Positions 33,912 through 43,708 of a stretch of DNA of 64,000 bases are shown piece after piece. Made by a program: the position numbers and the translations under genes. The DNA lies in contig OZ244794.1 in the NCBI GenBank assembly GCA_965219915.1, positions 434,001 through 498,000 of the forward strand, written 5' to 3'. Under the pieces are notes generated by a model. It was not told the DNA's origin. It worked only from the letters and a program-made list of their open reading frames with translations, and did no database searches. Source of the DNA: Bin80 sp965219915 (GTDB lineage Bacteria; Bacteroidota; Rhodothermia; Rhodothermales; Bin80). Position 1 is the stretch's first letter; each line of letters begins with the position of its first letter.

Positions 33912-34409
33912 TCACTTCGTCCGCTGCGTGTTCTGTCTATGCACCATTTCCTCCCAGCCTTGAAGACCTGCTATGCTTTTGACCAGCCTGCCCTCCTTTC
34001 TTAATCTGAACGCGATCGAATCAAGTACGCCATTCACAAAATCCTTGCTTTCTTCGGTGCTGAACATTTTTGCTAGCTCAATAGCCTCGTTCATGGTCAC
34101 TTTGGGAGGGATCTGTTTGAAGTACAGAAATTCGCAGATTGCCATGCGGAGAATGATTCGGTCTATCCTGAGAATGCGCTTCAAGTCCCAATTTTTTGCG
34201 TTTGTAGCGATTATTTCGTCCAGCGTATCATGCTCTTCTATCACCTTGCTGAATAGTGCAATTCCCAGATCCATGGCACCCTCCTGCGGAGGCAGCCGCG
34301 GCAAAAGTACCGTCTTATTGACATGAGACCGGGAATCACCACTGAGTGCATATGCATATAGCGCTTGCAGCACCGCACAGCGTGCTCGGCGGCGAGGAGG
34401 AATCGCCAT
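33912..34409 (-). CDS. nusB: Transcription antitermination factor NusB
   Basis: 165 residues. The N-terminal helix RRRARCAVLQALYAYALSGD with its conserved arginines and the C-terminal block TMNEAIELAKMFSTEESKDF then VNGVLDSI are the family signature. NusB binds boxA RNA with S10 to antiterminate rRNA transcription. It follows the universal stress protein gene by 24 nt. Confidence 0.95.
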   Translation of the reverse strand: MAIPPRRRARCAVLQALYAYALSGDSRSHVNKTVLLPRLPPQEGAMDLGIALFSKVIEEHDTLDEIIATNAKNWDLKRILRIDRIILRMAICEFLYFKQIPPKVTMNEAIELAKMFSTEESKDFVNGVLDSIAFRLRKEGRLVKSIAGLQGWEEMVHRQNTQRTK

Positions 34410-34433
34410 CCAACTTGGTGGTTATGCCAGAAG

Positions 34434-35276
34434 CTAGGCCTCTAGCCACATGGGAATACTGACCTGGTGCAACAGACTTGCACTAGTGGATCCAAATGCA
34501 ATACGGGATAACGGGGAAACGATATGCGCTCCGGCTACCAGAACATCTGCCTGATGACGCTCGAGTGCCTCTACGATCTCCTTGCTTGGATCGGTTCCTT
34601 CAAATGCAAGTGTCTGAACGGAGTATCCATGTGCTTCGCCATACGCTTTAACATGCGCGAGCGCGAGTAACGCACTGGCACGATCCCCCCTGCTGTGCAC
34701 ATTGATTGCTTCTACGGACACATCACTCCCAAAAGGCTTGAGTTGAAAGAAACTACGCATAGCACGAACCGAGGCAGCACTACCGTCGTAGGCAATCATT
34801 ACTCGCTTAACCTTTCTGTAGGTATTCGGAACCACACAGGTGGGACTCACCACGTGACCGACAATCTTTTCCAATTTAGTAGACGTTTCATCAGGATGGC
34901 CATAAAAGAAGTGTGGCTCCTTGCCGACGACCAGTAAATCCCGGCAATTCATGTCCTCAATGATGCGTTGAAGTGCTACGCCTTCTTCGATAACAACCTG
35001 TGACTGGATTCCACTTTCGTTAACGGTATCCCTGAATGCACGCGTCAGCGCCTGAGCGACCTCACGAGCCTCAACCGTAAGGCTCTCCTGAACCTTTGAC
35101 ATGAGATACATGCTGCCGATTCCTCCACCTTTCGAAGATGCCGAAATGCTGGCCGTATCCACTACGGCCATCCCGGTTAGTTCAGCATTGTGTTCACGTG
35201 CAATTTCCGTCGCATAACGTGTTGCTACTGGGGTATCAGTGTCAGCGTCCAGCGCCACTACTATTCGCTTAATCAT
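34434..35276 (-). CDS. Universal stress protein with two UspA domains
   Basis: 280 residues with two tandem UspA folds. The first begins IKRIVVALDADTDTPVATRYA (about 1-145), the second begins VKRVMIAYDGSAASVRAMRS (about 155-280). The ATP-binding G-2x-G-9x-G(S/T) pattern in the second half is partly present (GAHIVSPLSRIAFGSTSASL). Double Usp proteins act in stress responses, often through ATP binding. A universal role cannot be specified. Confidence 0.88.
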   Translation of the reverse strand: MIKRIVVALDADTDTPVATRYATEIAREHNAELTGMAVVDTASISASSKGGGIGSMYLMSKVQESLTVEAREVAQALTRAFRDTVNESGIQSQVVIEEGVALQRIIEDMNCRDLLVVGKEPHFFYGHPDETSTKLEKIVGHVVSPTCVVPNTYRKVKRVMIAYDGSAASVRAMRSFFQLKPFGSDVSVEAINVHSRGDRASALLALAHVKAYGEAHGYSVQTLAFEGTDPSKEIVEALERHQADVLVAGAHIVSPLSRIAFGSTSASLLHQVSIPMWLEA

Positions 35277-35947
35277 AGGAATCGTTCAAACTAATAAGCT
35301 TTTTGCATCATGTCACACATGCTAACATCAAGTACGCCGAGATGTCTAAGCATCACTTATCTCCGCCGAAACCACTAAAATAACCAGATTGAAACTATCT
35401 CCAACCGACAAGGCCATCCACCGAGGCGGTCAACATCCAGGATACGGAAACGTTCACGCTGCCCCTTAGGATCGTCTGTTGCGATGCAACCGGCAGATGT
35501 ACCGGAAAGGTTGGTTATCCACACCCTCACCCAGGCTGTATTGATAAAATGTTTCCAAAATATATCCGTAGTGTATGGTCCAAAACCATGTCCGCATAGG
35601 TAAATAGTCCTGATTTCCCTCCGAAAGACACCTTACAAGCAGGAAGAAGCCCCAGTCTTCACCTGAAAAACCTTCCCTATGTTCTCAAAAGTAACAAACG
35701 GTCTCTCAAAGCTGCAAAGTTTTCACGGAGAATTCCACATGTTATCCACGAGTCGCGAATTTTTGAAATCCGTCTATAATCTATAGAGCTCCCAGCTAAC
35801 TAAGCCGACTACAATAATCTCTTTTGTTCCTCTGTTGAATACGCAATAACAGTCAATCTCTTCAATGCGACTGGCCTGTTGGGCGCCAATGTGTGTCTCT
35901 GGTTGTTCCCATAGCCACATTCCCACCAGGGGCTCTTTTCATTGCCG
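35277..35947. promoter_or_regulatory. Gene-free stretch with DnaA boxes, left part of origin candidate
   Basis: 671 nt with no gene. Perfect DnaA box TTATCCACA at 35515-35523 and a one-mismatch box TTATCCACG at 35742-35750, which lies in a 16-nt sequence (ACATGTTATCCACGAG, 35737-35752) repeated exactly at 37342-37357. The left edge holds the promoter side of the universal stress protein gene. Confidence 0.6.
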
Positions 35948-36628
35948 TCAATTTCTCACAAATAGAACGTAGTGGATGTGATAAAGGCGCACTATATAGA
36001 TATTTATACACCTGCCCCCACCTAAGCGGGAATTATGAGCGGCCTCGGTGGTGTCAATAGCAGCCGGGGTCTCCAGATGGAGCGCCCGCACGAGATGGCC
36101 GCTTTCGTCGTAGTGCGCCACGAAGCCGTCAAAACCCTCGGCTTCCTTCTGCGTCAACCGGACTCCCTCGAACTCGACGTAACGCCCCCAGAAATTTCCC
36201 CACACATATACGTGGCCATTCTCTGCGACCTCCAGGCCGCCCGGATACAACACATAATGGTTGTCCAGCCTGCGGGCCCACAACAATGTCCCCCGCGCGT
36301 CAAACTTCGTCAGCGCATAAATATAGGCCTCCTGCCGGCGATGCAGCGTCGTATCGCTTACCGTCAGTGAATTGAATAAGGCAGCATTAGCCGTCTTCTT
36401 GCGCCACAAAACGTACATATTCCCGCTCCTGTCAAGACGAATGCTTTCCGGAGTCGGCACGTAATCGCCCGCAAAGGCGCGGTAAATCGGCCCCATATGA
36501 TTCCGTAGCGTACTGAATGAAGGCTTGTATATGAGTTTTTCGGGCTTTCCTAGCATAGGTGCAGGACTTATGTTATTGGTTATGGGCCCTGTTGTATTTA
36601 AGCGTGGCTTGGACTGGCATCGAAGCAT
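35948..36628 (-). pseudogene. SBBP-repeat beta-propeller protein remnant
   Basis: A 226-codon frame. Its middle reads like SBBP (beta-propeller) repeats: SIRLDRSGNMYVLWRKK, YALTKFDARGTLLWARRLD, LEVAENGHVYVWGNFWG, FDGFVAHYDESGHLVRALHL. There is no signal peptide, and the C-terminus ends in unrelated hydrophobic sequence (NIYIVRLYHIHYVLFVRN), so it looks truncated at both ends. SBBP proteins normally have many repeats; only about three remain here. It lies between the two DnaA-box clusters. Confidence 0.6.
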
Positions 36629-37360
36629 TCGAGTGCAATGATACGTTGGCAGGATTATCAGAATAATTCCGGTGAATTCTAAGCAGGGCCAAGAGGTGTT
36701 ATCAAGCTTAGCTGTAATTGCAGAAGCTACAGTTTAGGTAGGTGAAGAATTACGTGGGCAGTTTCGTGAGTTTATATCTCATTTAGCACTGTCCACTTAA
36801 AAGAAGCGACTCGCACAACAATAAACTACCCCTGTTGTGGTCTGTAAGTTGCCTGGTACCGAAAGTATGATCACGACCAAAGCGATTCGACACTATCAGG
36901 TAAACCCGTCCTTGGCCCAGAAGAAGACCAAAAAAGATAGGCGGAGGTAAATTCAGTTCAACCACACGAAACCATATTACTATCAAGCCATATTGAGGCA
37001 TAATTACGTTTTTCAGGGCTCGCTTATAACCTCTGTTGACTAAACGTCGGATTAACGAGTTTTAGGTAGCGTAAAAAGTTGTCCACAAACTACCGGATAC
37101 GTTTACTACACAAAACTTTTAAAATTTCCAACTTTACATACTCGTTGACTCTGTGGATTTGTGGATAACTTAGAGTAGGCCTCTAAAAAGAGTAGGAAGA
37201 TGCACCAGAATAGGCGATTTCTCCCAGCAAGTAGTCGTATACACCGATTTAAGATCTGTGAATAAGACGTGAATAATCGCCCCCATATCCACAAGTCTGA
37301 AGTTTACAGTTGGCGCGCAAGAACTAAATCCAGAGGATGTAACATGTTATCCACGAGATA
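36629..37360. promoter_or_regulatory. Candidate replication origin, DnaA-box cluster
   Basis: 732 nt with no gene. Within 37079-37355 there are seven or more DnaA boxes: TTGTCCACA (37079-37087), AAATCCACA on minus (37152-37160), perfect TTATCCACA on minus (37160-37168), TTATTCACA on minus (37257-37265), TTATTCACG on minus (37268-37276), ATATCCACA (37285-37293) and TTATCCACG (37347-37355). A/T-rich DNA around 37095-37140 (CAAAACTTTTAAAATTTCC) could be the unwinding element. The first codon of moeA is at 37361, right next to the last box. Confidence 0.68.
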
Positions 37361-38587
37361 ATGCAAGATAGAATCACGGTTGAGGAAGCATATCGGAAAA
37401 TTAGCGCGGAGCTACGGTTGCTTCCGACAGAGAGGGTGTCTCTTTCAGCGGCGCTGGGACGGGTTTTGCGAGAGAGAATAATTGCCCGGGAATCAATACC
37501 TCCTTTCGATAATTCTGCTATGGATGGTTTCGCAGTTCGCATGGAAGATCTTGCAGTAGTTCCTGCGCGTCTCCGCTTGGATGGAGATATTCCTGCTGGC
37601 AAGAACCCCCAGGGTAGAATAAAGCCCGGAGGCTGCATACGGATTATGACGGGGGCAAAAGTCCCACCGGGTACGGAAGCAGTGGTTCCAGTAGAGTGGA
37701 CAACAGAGATTAAACCTGGCTCGGTGAGCATTAATCGACGCCCGAAGAAGGGGGCGTATATTCGGGACGCAGGGCAAGACGTAAAGGAGGGTACATCTGT
37801 AATAAGTAGAGGCACGCAGGTTACGCCGCCCGTTGTGGGTATGATTGCGGCCGCCGGTTACCAGGATATTAAAGTGGGCGGCACTCCAAGTGTAGCGGTT
37901 ATTGTAACGGGGGATGAGTTGCACTTGGAGGCAGAGGGGCCTCTACCCCCCGCAAAGATTCGCGATGCTAATGGTCCGGGACTTGTAGCACAGATATTGG
38001 ATACAGGCGGCCTGGTGACGGGGCCGCTAGTTGCGCGGGATAATCCTGACAGCTTAATACAAGCAGTTAAGACGAGTAAGGGTGCGGACGTGCTGGTTAT
38101 CAGTGGAGGCGTCTCTGTGGGTACACATGATCTCGTCAAGGATGTACTTGCGAAAATGGGATTTCGTCAGAGTTTCTGGCGTGTACGCCAGCGGCCAGGT
38201 GGGCCGATGTTGTTTGGTAAGCTTGGCTCCCAATTGGTTTTTGGTTTGCCGGGCAATCCTGTCTCAGCAGCGGTATGCTTTCTTCAATATGTCCGTCCCG
38301 CATTGCTCACGCTCATGGGAGCTGCCCACACAAAGCCTCCTTTTTTGTGTGCACAGCTGGAACTTCCAGTACAAAAGCCAGCGGGTTTGTATCACTTCGT
38401 CCGCGGCAGAGCTGTCCGCCAAGCAGATGGACAACTGCTGGTACAGACTACCGGACCACAGGCTTCAAATCTGTATTCTTCGCTGCAGCATGCCAATTGT
38501 CTCATCCATCTTCCCGAACACTGTGTAGATCCGACCGGTGGGGAAGAAGTGAAAATCACACGTCTGCCGTGGGCAACTATTGACTGA
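37361..38587 (+). CDS. moeA: Molybdopterin molybdenumtransferase MoeA
   Basis: 408 residues. Conserved blocks are PPFDNSAMDGFAVR (about 48-61), GDIPAGKNPQGRIKPGGCIR, RIMTGAKVPPGTEAVVPVEW, VLVISGGVSVGTHDLVKDVL and FGLPGNPVSA. The enzyme inserts molybdate into the cofactor. No other molybdenum-cofactor genes are nearby. It overlaps the convergent protease gene by 11 nt. It is directly next to the DnaA-box cluster, so its promoter must overlap or lie within it. Confidence 0.95.
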   Translation: MQDRITVEEAYRKISAELRLLPTERVSLSAALGRVLRERIIARESIPPFDNSAMDGFAVRMEDLAVVPARLRLDGDIPAGKNPQGRIKPGGCIRIMTGAKVPPGTEAVVPVEWTTEIKPGSVSINRRPKKGAYIRDAGQDVKEGTSVISRGTQVTPPVVGMIAAAGYQDIKVGGTPSVAVIVTGDELHLEAEGPLPPAKIRDANGPGLVAQILDTGGLVTGPLVARDNPDSLIQAVKTSKGADVLVISGGVSVGTHDLVKDVLAKMGFRQSFWRVRQRPGGPMLFGKLGSQLVFGLPGNPVSAAVCFLQYVRPALLTLMGAAHTKPPFLCAQLELPVQKPAGLYHFVRGRAVRQADGQLLVQTTGPQASNLYSSLQHANCLIHLPEHCVDPTGGEEVKITRLPWATID

Positions 38588-40226
38588 GAAGCGCTAACTT
38601 CTCGGCTTCAGACCAGAGTAACAGACTCTCTTGGAAGGTCTCGTCAATGGCATGGAATAGCGGAGTGGCAGTGCGGGCCCCGTATAACTGTCGGCTGAGA
38701 AGAGCTTTGAAGTAAAGGCGGATTGTTTCACTGTTATCATTGAGTTCCCCGTAAGTGAACTGCAGCTCTTCAGCAGAAGGATCAGCGTCCACAAAAGTCA
38801 CAGGAACTTGGGAGGAAGCTCCAGAAACCCACAGAGCATCCCATTGTGCAGTCGAAAAAGTGAAATCGTTCAAGAAATCATTTGCCCGGTCTTCCCAGGT
38901 GGTTCGCAATGTCTGTTCGTTATTTTCGAACCAGAGGCGGAAGGTTTCGAATAGTGCACCACCATAAAGCGCGCGCAGTATGCGAGGCCTGAGGGAATCG
39001 CCTTCAACATAATGGTCCGGCATGATTCCTCCGCCCCCAAAGATGGTACGCCCGTGTGTAGTGGTGAACTTTAGCGAATCTGGAATGCTTTCCGCGTATT
39101 TATCGGGATCCTGCTGGGCTTTGATCAAACCTTCCAGTTTAGCCTCGAAGTATCCCTCGCGATCCCCTTCCTCGTATGGAGTCTGGATTAATCGGCCGGA
39201 AGGGGTATAGTAACGGGCAGTTGTAATTTGTAGGTAGCTACCATCAGGTAACGGAAACTGGTTTTGCACCAATCCTTTCCCAAAGGTTCGTTGACCAACG
39301 AGCAGCGCACGGTCGTGATCCTGCAAGGCTCCGGCCACAATTTCACTTGCGGAAATGGAGTTACCATTAACCAAAACGATAATGGGTTGGGTTTCGAAGC
39401 GCCCAGTACGTTGAGCAACAAAAACTTCACTGGGTACGCTGCGGCCAATAGTGCTGACGATGTATTCATTCCCGGCCAGCATTTCATCAACTATTGCAAC
39501 CGCTGACTGCAAGATCCCACCACCATTGTCCCGAAGATCCAAGAGCAAACGCTCCATTCCTTGTCCCTGCAGTTCGTCAAGGGCTTGAATGAATTCAGCG
39601 TAGGTGCTCTGGGCAAATCGGCTGATTCGGATATAACCCGTGATTTCATCCACCATATAGCTACTGGTGATAGAATACAGTGGGATCAGGTCACGTGTGA
39701 GGGGCACAGTGAAAGGCTTTTGAATACCCAAGCGTCGTATAGTTACTTCTACCTGCGTACCCACGGGCCCCTTGAGGCGTCGCTTCACTTCATCCTCGCC
39801 TACCCCGACCACCGAGGTATCATCAACGGCAATGATTCTGTCACCTGCTCGGATCCCAGCTTTTTCACTGGGGCCGTTCTCTATTGGGGAAACCACGCGC
39901 GCGGTGTCGCCGTCAGGTATCTGAAACCAAACGCCAATGCCACCGAAGGAGCCCTGAAAAGACTCGGCCACCTCCTTAAATGCAGAAGCGTCAATGTAGG
40001 AAGAATGCGGGTCGAGGGATTTGAGCATTCCTTCAATCGCGTCTTCGGCGGCTTGGTTGGGCTCCACGGGATCAACGTAGCGGCGGTTGATCATGAGAAA
40101 AGCCTCTTCAAGCTTGCGCAAATCTTCAGTTATGTCACCGAAATAGCGACTAAAAGAAGCCCCAAGCAGCCCTCCCGCCAAGAGTAGCAGCGTGATCGGT
40201 ATGATATAGCGCAATTGATATTTCAT
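38577..40226 (-). CDS. C-terminal processing peptidase, S41 family
   Basis: 549 residues with an N-terminal membrane anchor (about 7-24, IIPITLLLLAGGLLGASF), a PDZ domain (GIGVWFQIPDG...GIRAGDRIIAVDDTSV, about 95-175) and the S41 protease core with the nucleophile Ser in NGNSISASEIVAGALQ and the Lys in GQRTFGKG. The C-terminal part is a long extension of about 170 residues. Tail-specific proteases of this type degrade or trim periplasmic proteins. Confidence 0.93.
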   Translation of the reverse strand: MKYQLRYIIPITLLLLAGGLLGASFSRYFGDITEDLRKLEEAFLMINRRYVDPVEPNQAAEDAIEGMLKSLDPHSSYIDASAFKEVAESFQGSFGGIGVWFQIPDGDTARVVSPIENGPSEKAGIRAGDRIIAVDDTSVVGVGEDEVKRRLKGPVGTQVEVTIRRLGIQKPFTVPLTRDLIPLYSITSSYMVDEITGYIRISRFAQSTYAEFIQALDELQGQGMERLLLDLRDNGGGILQSAVAIVDEMLAGNEYIVSTIGRSVPSEVFVAQRTGRFETQPIIVLVNGNSISASEIVAGALQDHDRALLVGQRTFGKGLVQNQFPLPDGSYLQITTARYYTPSGRLIQTPYEEGDREGYFEAKLEGLIKAQQDPDKYAESIPDSLKFTTTHGRTIFGGGGIMPDHYVEGDSLRPRILRALYGGALFETFRLWFENNEQTLRTTWEDRANDFLNDFTFSTAQWDALWVSGASSQVPVTFVDADPSAEELQFTYGELNDNSETIRLYFKALLSRQLYGARTATPLFHAIDETFQESLLLWSEAEKLALLSQ

Positions 40227-40502
40227 TAAGACTAGATGTCAGAATCGTTCTGGGAGCCAGATTGATCTCTCAAAGACAACAGGGGCGTACACAGAACGTC
40301 CTCCCTTGTTCTGTAAGGCATCCTTTTGCCAAAGATAGGGATAAGACACCAACATGCTTAAGGGTCACCAGGCACTAATTGGACACAAATTCCAAGAACA
40401 AGAGTACCCAGAACGGCACGGTGTTCTCGGACAGATGGAATGCGGGGCCCACAAAATATCACAGACCTCTCTCGAAGAGGCGAATGCGTAGGAGAAAACA
40501 GT

Positions 40503-41027
40503 ATGGATCGAGCATCCGAGCTCTTTATCAGACAATCTCAGAACCTGCTAAAGAAAGACTATTTGCTGAAGATAGAGAAGTGCCTGGAGGTCCTGCCTGA
40601 GGCGGATCTGTGGTGGAGGCCAAATCCGCCATCAAACAGTGTGGGAAATCTGCTGCTCCACCTGTCAGGCAACCTGCATCAATGGATTGTAGCCGGGGTT
40701 GGTAGACTGGAAGACGATCGCCAGCGGGCACAGGAATTTTCAGCAGATGGTGGTAGCAGTGCGGCCGTGCTGATCGGAAAACTGCGAGCCACCGTGCAAC
40801 AGGCCGTCTACGTGCTGGATAGACTGGAGCAGGACCAATTGGAGCAGCCCCGGACCATTCAGGGAATCCAGATAACAGCACTTGGAGCGATCTATCACGC
40901 AGTCGAACACTTTTCGATGCACGTCGGCCAAATCATCTACATAACCAAGCTCCGCACAGGCCGGGACCTTGGGTTTTACACCATCGGAGAGGACGGCGCC
41001 GTGCAGCGAGGGTGGTGTAGTACCTAG
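40503..41027 (+). CDS. DinB-family metal-binding protein
   Basis: 174 residues from the ATG at 40503, preceded by GGAGAAAACAGT, a good Shine-Dalgarno match. The DinB four-helix bundle is seen: LWWRPNPPSNSVGNLLLHLS and the C-terminal His pair AIYHAVEHFSMHVGQI, giving the usual metal-binding His triad. This resembles the DUF1572 branch. Possible thiol-S-transferase activity in the family is an inference. It overlaps the next gene convergently by 4 nt. Confidence 0.85.
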   Translation: MDRASELFIRQSQNLLKKDYLLKIEKCLEVLPEADLWWRPNPPSNSVGNLLLHLSGNLHQWIVAGVGRLEDDRQRAQEFSADGGSSAAVLIGKLRATVQQAVYVLDRLEQDQLEQPRTIQGIQITALGAIYHAVEHFSMHVGQIIYITKLRTGRDLGFYTIGEDGAVQRGWCST

Positions 41028-41953
41028 CGGATCGGAATCGAATCTGCCCTGCGGAACTGATCTACCCCGCTTTTCTTGGAAGTTCCATCTGCACTCCCAA
41101 CACCAACAGTTGTGATACGCTGAGCATCAATCCCGTTTTCGATGTAGTGATCACGAACAGCCCGCGCACGGTCTTCCGACAGTGTCTGGGGATTGCGCTC
41201 CAGAGGGCTGGACATGCCTTCTATGCGCACCTGGAGATTCAAACATTCTCCCAGAATCTCGAGATTGTCGTCTAATGCTTGCTGGACGGCGCCGGTCAGC
41301 AGGCTAGAATTACGCTCGAAAAAGACGGTACTCATTTCTGCGAGATCTGCGCAATAAGGCGGTTCAAATTGCGCCACAGCAATATTTAGCGTGCGGGCGT
41401 CTCGTCCATGCTCATTTGAGACTTCCAGCGATACGGAATACTCTCCTGCGGACATATAAGTATGCTGAGGTCTGGGAGAGGCGGAAGAAGTGCCATCCCC
41501 AAAACTCCAGGCATACGTTAGAGGTGCGTCCCCGAGGACGTTTGCAGAAAACTCGACAGGTGTGCGGGTATCCACATTCGTAGAACTGGCTAGAAGGGCT
41601 AAGACCTGTGCAGGTACTGGAGGATTCATTACCATTACACTGGCGCTTTCGGATACCGTGAATCGTCCGTTCCTGTTGCTTGCTGTGACGGTCACCGTGT
41701 AGGCCCCTGCTTGTTCGTAAGCATGGACAGTATTGGGGCTGTCAGCAGTACTGCCGTCTCCAAACGCCCAGGTATATTCGATCGGGGGACGGGCGTCGTC
41801 ATTGGCCATTGCCGAGAAATCACCTGACTGATTGGTCTCCAAGGTTTCAGGAGCATTCAAGGTTAGGGTTTCGACGGCTCTTGGATTACATCCGGTGAGA
41901 ATGATAAAAGAGAATGCTGTGAAAAGCAGGAAAGAATAACGCATCGAGGACAT
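41024..41953 (-). CDS. PKD-domain OmpA-like lipoprotein
   Basis: 309 residues from ATG 41953; ATG 41944 (MRYSFLLFTAFSFIILTGC) is equally good. The lipobox is LTGC. Two PKD domains follow, each with the WAFGDGS or WSFGDGT core (about 55-130 and 140-210), then an OmpA-type peptidoglycan-binding domain with LSEDRARAVRDHYIENGIDA. So the protein is probably outer-membrane lipid-anchored with its C-terminus gripping peptidoglycan. It ends 4 nt inside the DinB gene. Confidence 0.88.
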   Translation of the reverse strand: MSSMRYSFLLFTAFSFIILTGCNPRAVETLTLNAPETLETNQSGDFSAMANDDARPPIEYTWAFGDGSTADSPNTVHAYEQAGAYTVTVTASNRNGRFTVSESASVMVMNPPVPAQVLALLASSTNVDTRTPVEFSANVLGDAPLTYAWSFGDGTSSASPRPQHTYMSAGEYSVSLEVSNEHGRDARTLNIAVAQFEPPYCADLAEMSTVFFERNSSLLTGAVQQALDDNLEILGECLNLQVRIEGMSSPLERNPQTLSEDRARAVRDHYIENGIDAQRITTVGVGSADGTSKKSGVDQFRRADSIPIR

Positions 41954-42019
41954 GACGGCTGTTTCTGACGGTGAAAATAATTTACGAGAACACAAAGGGC
42001 TCCCGACTAAGATACCAAA

Positions 42020-43705
42020 TTAACGGTTAATCGGAGGAGGTTTTACGGAAAAACCTAACATCATACCGGACGAAAGATGCTCGGCGATGTGACAATGCGC
42101 CATCCAGTCTCCCGGATTGGACATGTCTACCAGAAAATCCACGGTTGAGCCAACCGGGATAGTTGCCGTGTCTTTCCAGACAAGGTATTGATTACGAAGT
42201 CCGTCCGTTTCCAAGACAAGAAATCGTTGACCGTGGAAGTGGATGGGATGCTGCATGGGATGGAAGGTGCGGGGATCGTTAAATATCCGCACCTTAACGA
42301 CGTCGCCAACCTGAAAGTCCCAGTGGATGTCCATATTTTCGAGTCCTGTATCCGTCTCACGCAAAACCCATTCCACCTGTGCACCAGTTGACAACCAATT
42401 CATCATTGGCATGGCATCGTTCCATTCAATGGGCGGTACGTAAAGCGTGTCTATTTCCATTGAGAGCATGATGGGGATTGGGAGATTCCGCACGCGTAAC
42501 GAAAGCGAAAGGAACTTGTCAGGTGGGCGGTCAAAATGGTCGCGAAATGAACCAATGTCCGCCGAAACAGCGGGATTTGCTTTCAACTCCGAGAAGGACG
42601 AGCTGTAGTCCGGGGATGCCGGAGTATCTCCCACCATCGCGAGGGCAAGCGTGTCGACATGGGTGTAGAATTCCCCCCGAAAATGATCAATCGCCTGGAT
42701 GGTGTTCGTGATGGCGACAGCTCCAGACTCAGGAAAAAGGACTTCAACAACGTAGCGCTCGGCGGGAGAAATAGCGATGCTGTTCACCCAGGCTTCCTGC
42801 TCAAACCGGCTGAGATCCGAGGCCACAACCTTTATGGGCAGCCCTCCAAAATTGACATTGAAAGAACGCGCGTTGGCCACATTCGTGAGATGAAAGCGAA
42901 CAATGTCGCCGCGATTCACCTCAAAGAGGTAGTCGGTCACACCATTGGTCAGCATTACGTTGCCGAAGCGCCCCATGAGGGCATGGGTTGGAACCTCCTT
43001 TCCATACGGGATCAAACCATTTTCGTCGAGAAGAATGTCGTCCAGCAAGAGCACCTCGTCCCTGTTTGCCGGACCATAGTAGTCTGGTGTTTCGGGGAGG
43101 ACCACCATATTGCCATAAAGACCTAGGTCCTGCTGCACATCCTCGCGAATATGCGGGTGGTACCAGTAGAGTCCGGTATCGGGAAAGTAGAGCTCGTAAA
43201 TAAAATCGTCGCCCGCTTCGACAGGTGGTTGTGTCATGCCGGGGATCCCGTCAAACCGGTTATCAAGCCGGAGGCCATGCCAGTGCACAGTGGTAGGTTC
43301 AGATAGGGCATTCTGGAACACGACCGTAATGGTGGATCCTTTGGAAACCTTCAAAAGGGGGCCGGGATATTGCCCATTGTAGCCGAACATCACAACCTCC
43401 TGTCCGGCGATTTGGCGGCGAACCGGGGTTGCTGTCAGATGTAGGGAGTCTCCGTTCGCGAGCGCCAGGACTTCACCAGGGATTGCCGGGGGGAGGTCTG
43501 GGTCCTGCAAAGGCAAGTCCGGCGGCGTCGGGGGTAGTGCGTTCTCCAGGCCGGGCAACATCGGCATGCTCATATCCATGGGGGGCATCCGCCAGACTAC
43601 ACTGTCAGGGGGGCCGACAAGCATGGCATGCCCGTGGTGCTGATGCTGTGAGTACGCACAAGGAGCAATGCTCAGGGTCGCCAGAAGCAACAAGACAGCT
43701 CTCAT
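42020..43705 (-). CDS. Multicopper oxidase (laccase-like)
   Basis: 561 residues with signal peptide MRAVLLLLATLSIAPCAYSQ and a His/Met-rich start (HQHHGHAM and MPPMDMSMPML). All copper-binding blocks are present: HWHG, HPH in YWYHPHI, HPIHFHG and HCHIAEHLSSGM with the Cys-His type 1 site. The axial Met follows as HLSSGMML. It probably oxidises phenols, metals or Cu(I) in the periplasm. It follows the next-described small gene by 3 nt and lies with three LVIVD propeller genes, all on one strand. Confidence 0.93.
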   Translation of the reverse strand: MRAVLLLLATLSIAPCAYSQHQHHGHAMLVGPPDSVVWRMPPMDMSMPMLPGLENALPPTPPDLPLQDPDLPPAIPGEVLALANGDSLHLTATPVRRQIAGQEVVMFGYNGQYPGPLLKVSKGSTITVVFQNALSEPTTVHWHGLRLDNRFDGIPGMTQPPVEAGDDFIYELYFPDTGLYWYHPHIREDVQQDLGLYGNMVVLPETPDYYGPANRDEVLLLDDILLDENGLIPYGKEVPTHALMGRFGNVMLTNGVTDYLFEVNRGDIVRFHLTNVANARSFNVNFGGLPIKVVASDLSRFEQEAWVNSIAISPAERYVVEVLFPESGAVAITNTIQAIDHFRGEFYTHVDTLALAMVGDTPASPDYSSSFSELKANPAVSADIGSFRDHFDRPPDKFLSLSLRVRNLPIPIMLSMEIDTLYVPPIEWNDAMPMMNWLSTGAQVEWVLRETDTGLENMDIHWDFQVGDVVKVRIFNDPRTFHPMQHPIHFHGQRFLVLETDGLRNQYLVWKDTATIPVGSTVDFLVDMSNPGDWMAHCHIAEHLSSGMMLGFSVKPPPINR

Positions 43706-43708
43706 GGA

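Noticed and set aside
36783..37001. Hydrophobic 72-codon frame on the minus strand in the origin candidate
   Set aside because: No start support or family; A/T-rich chance frame.
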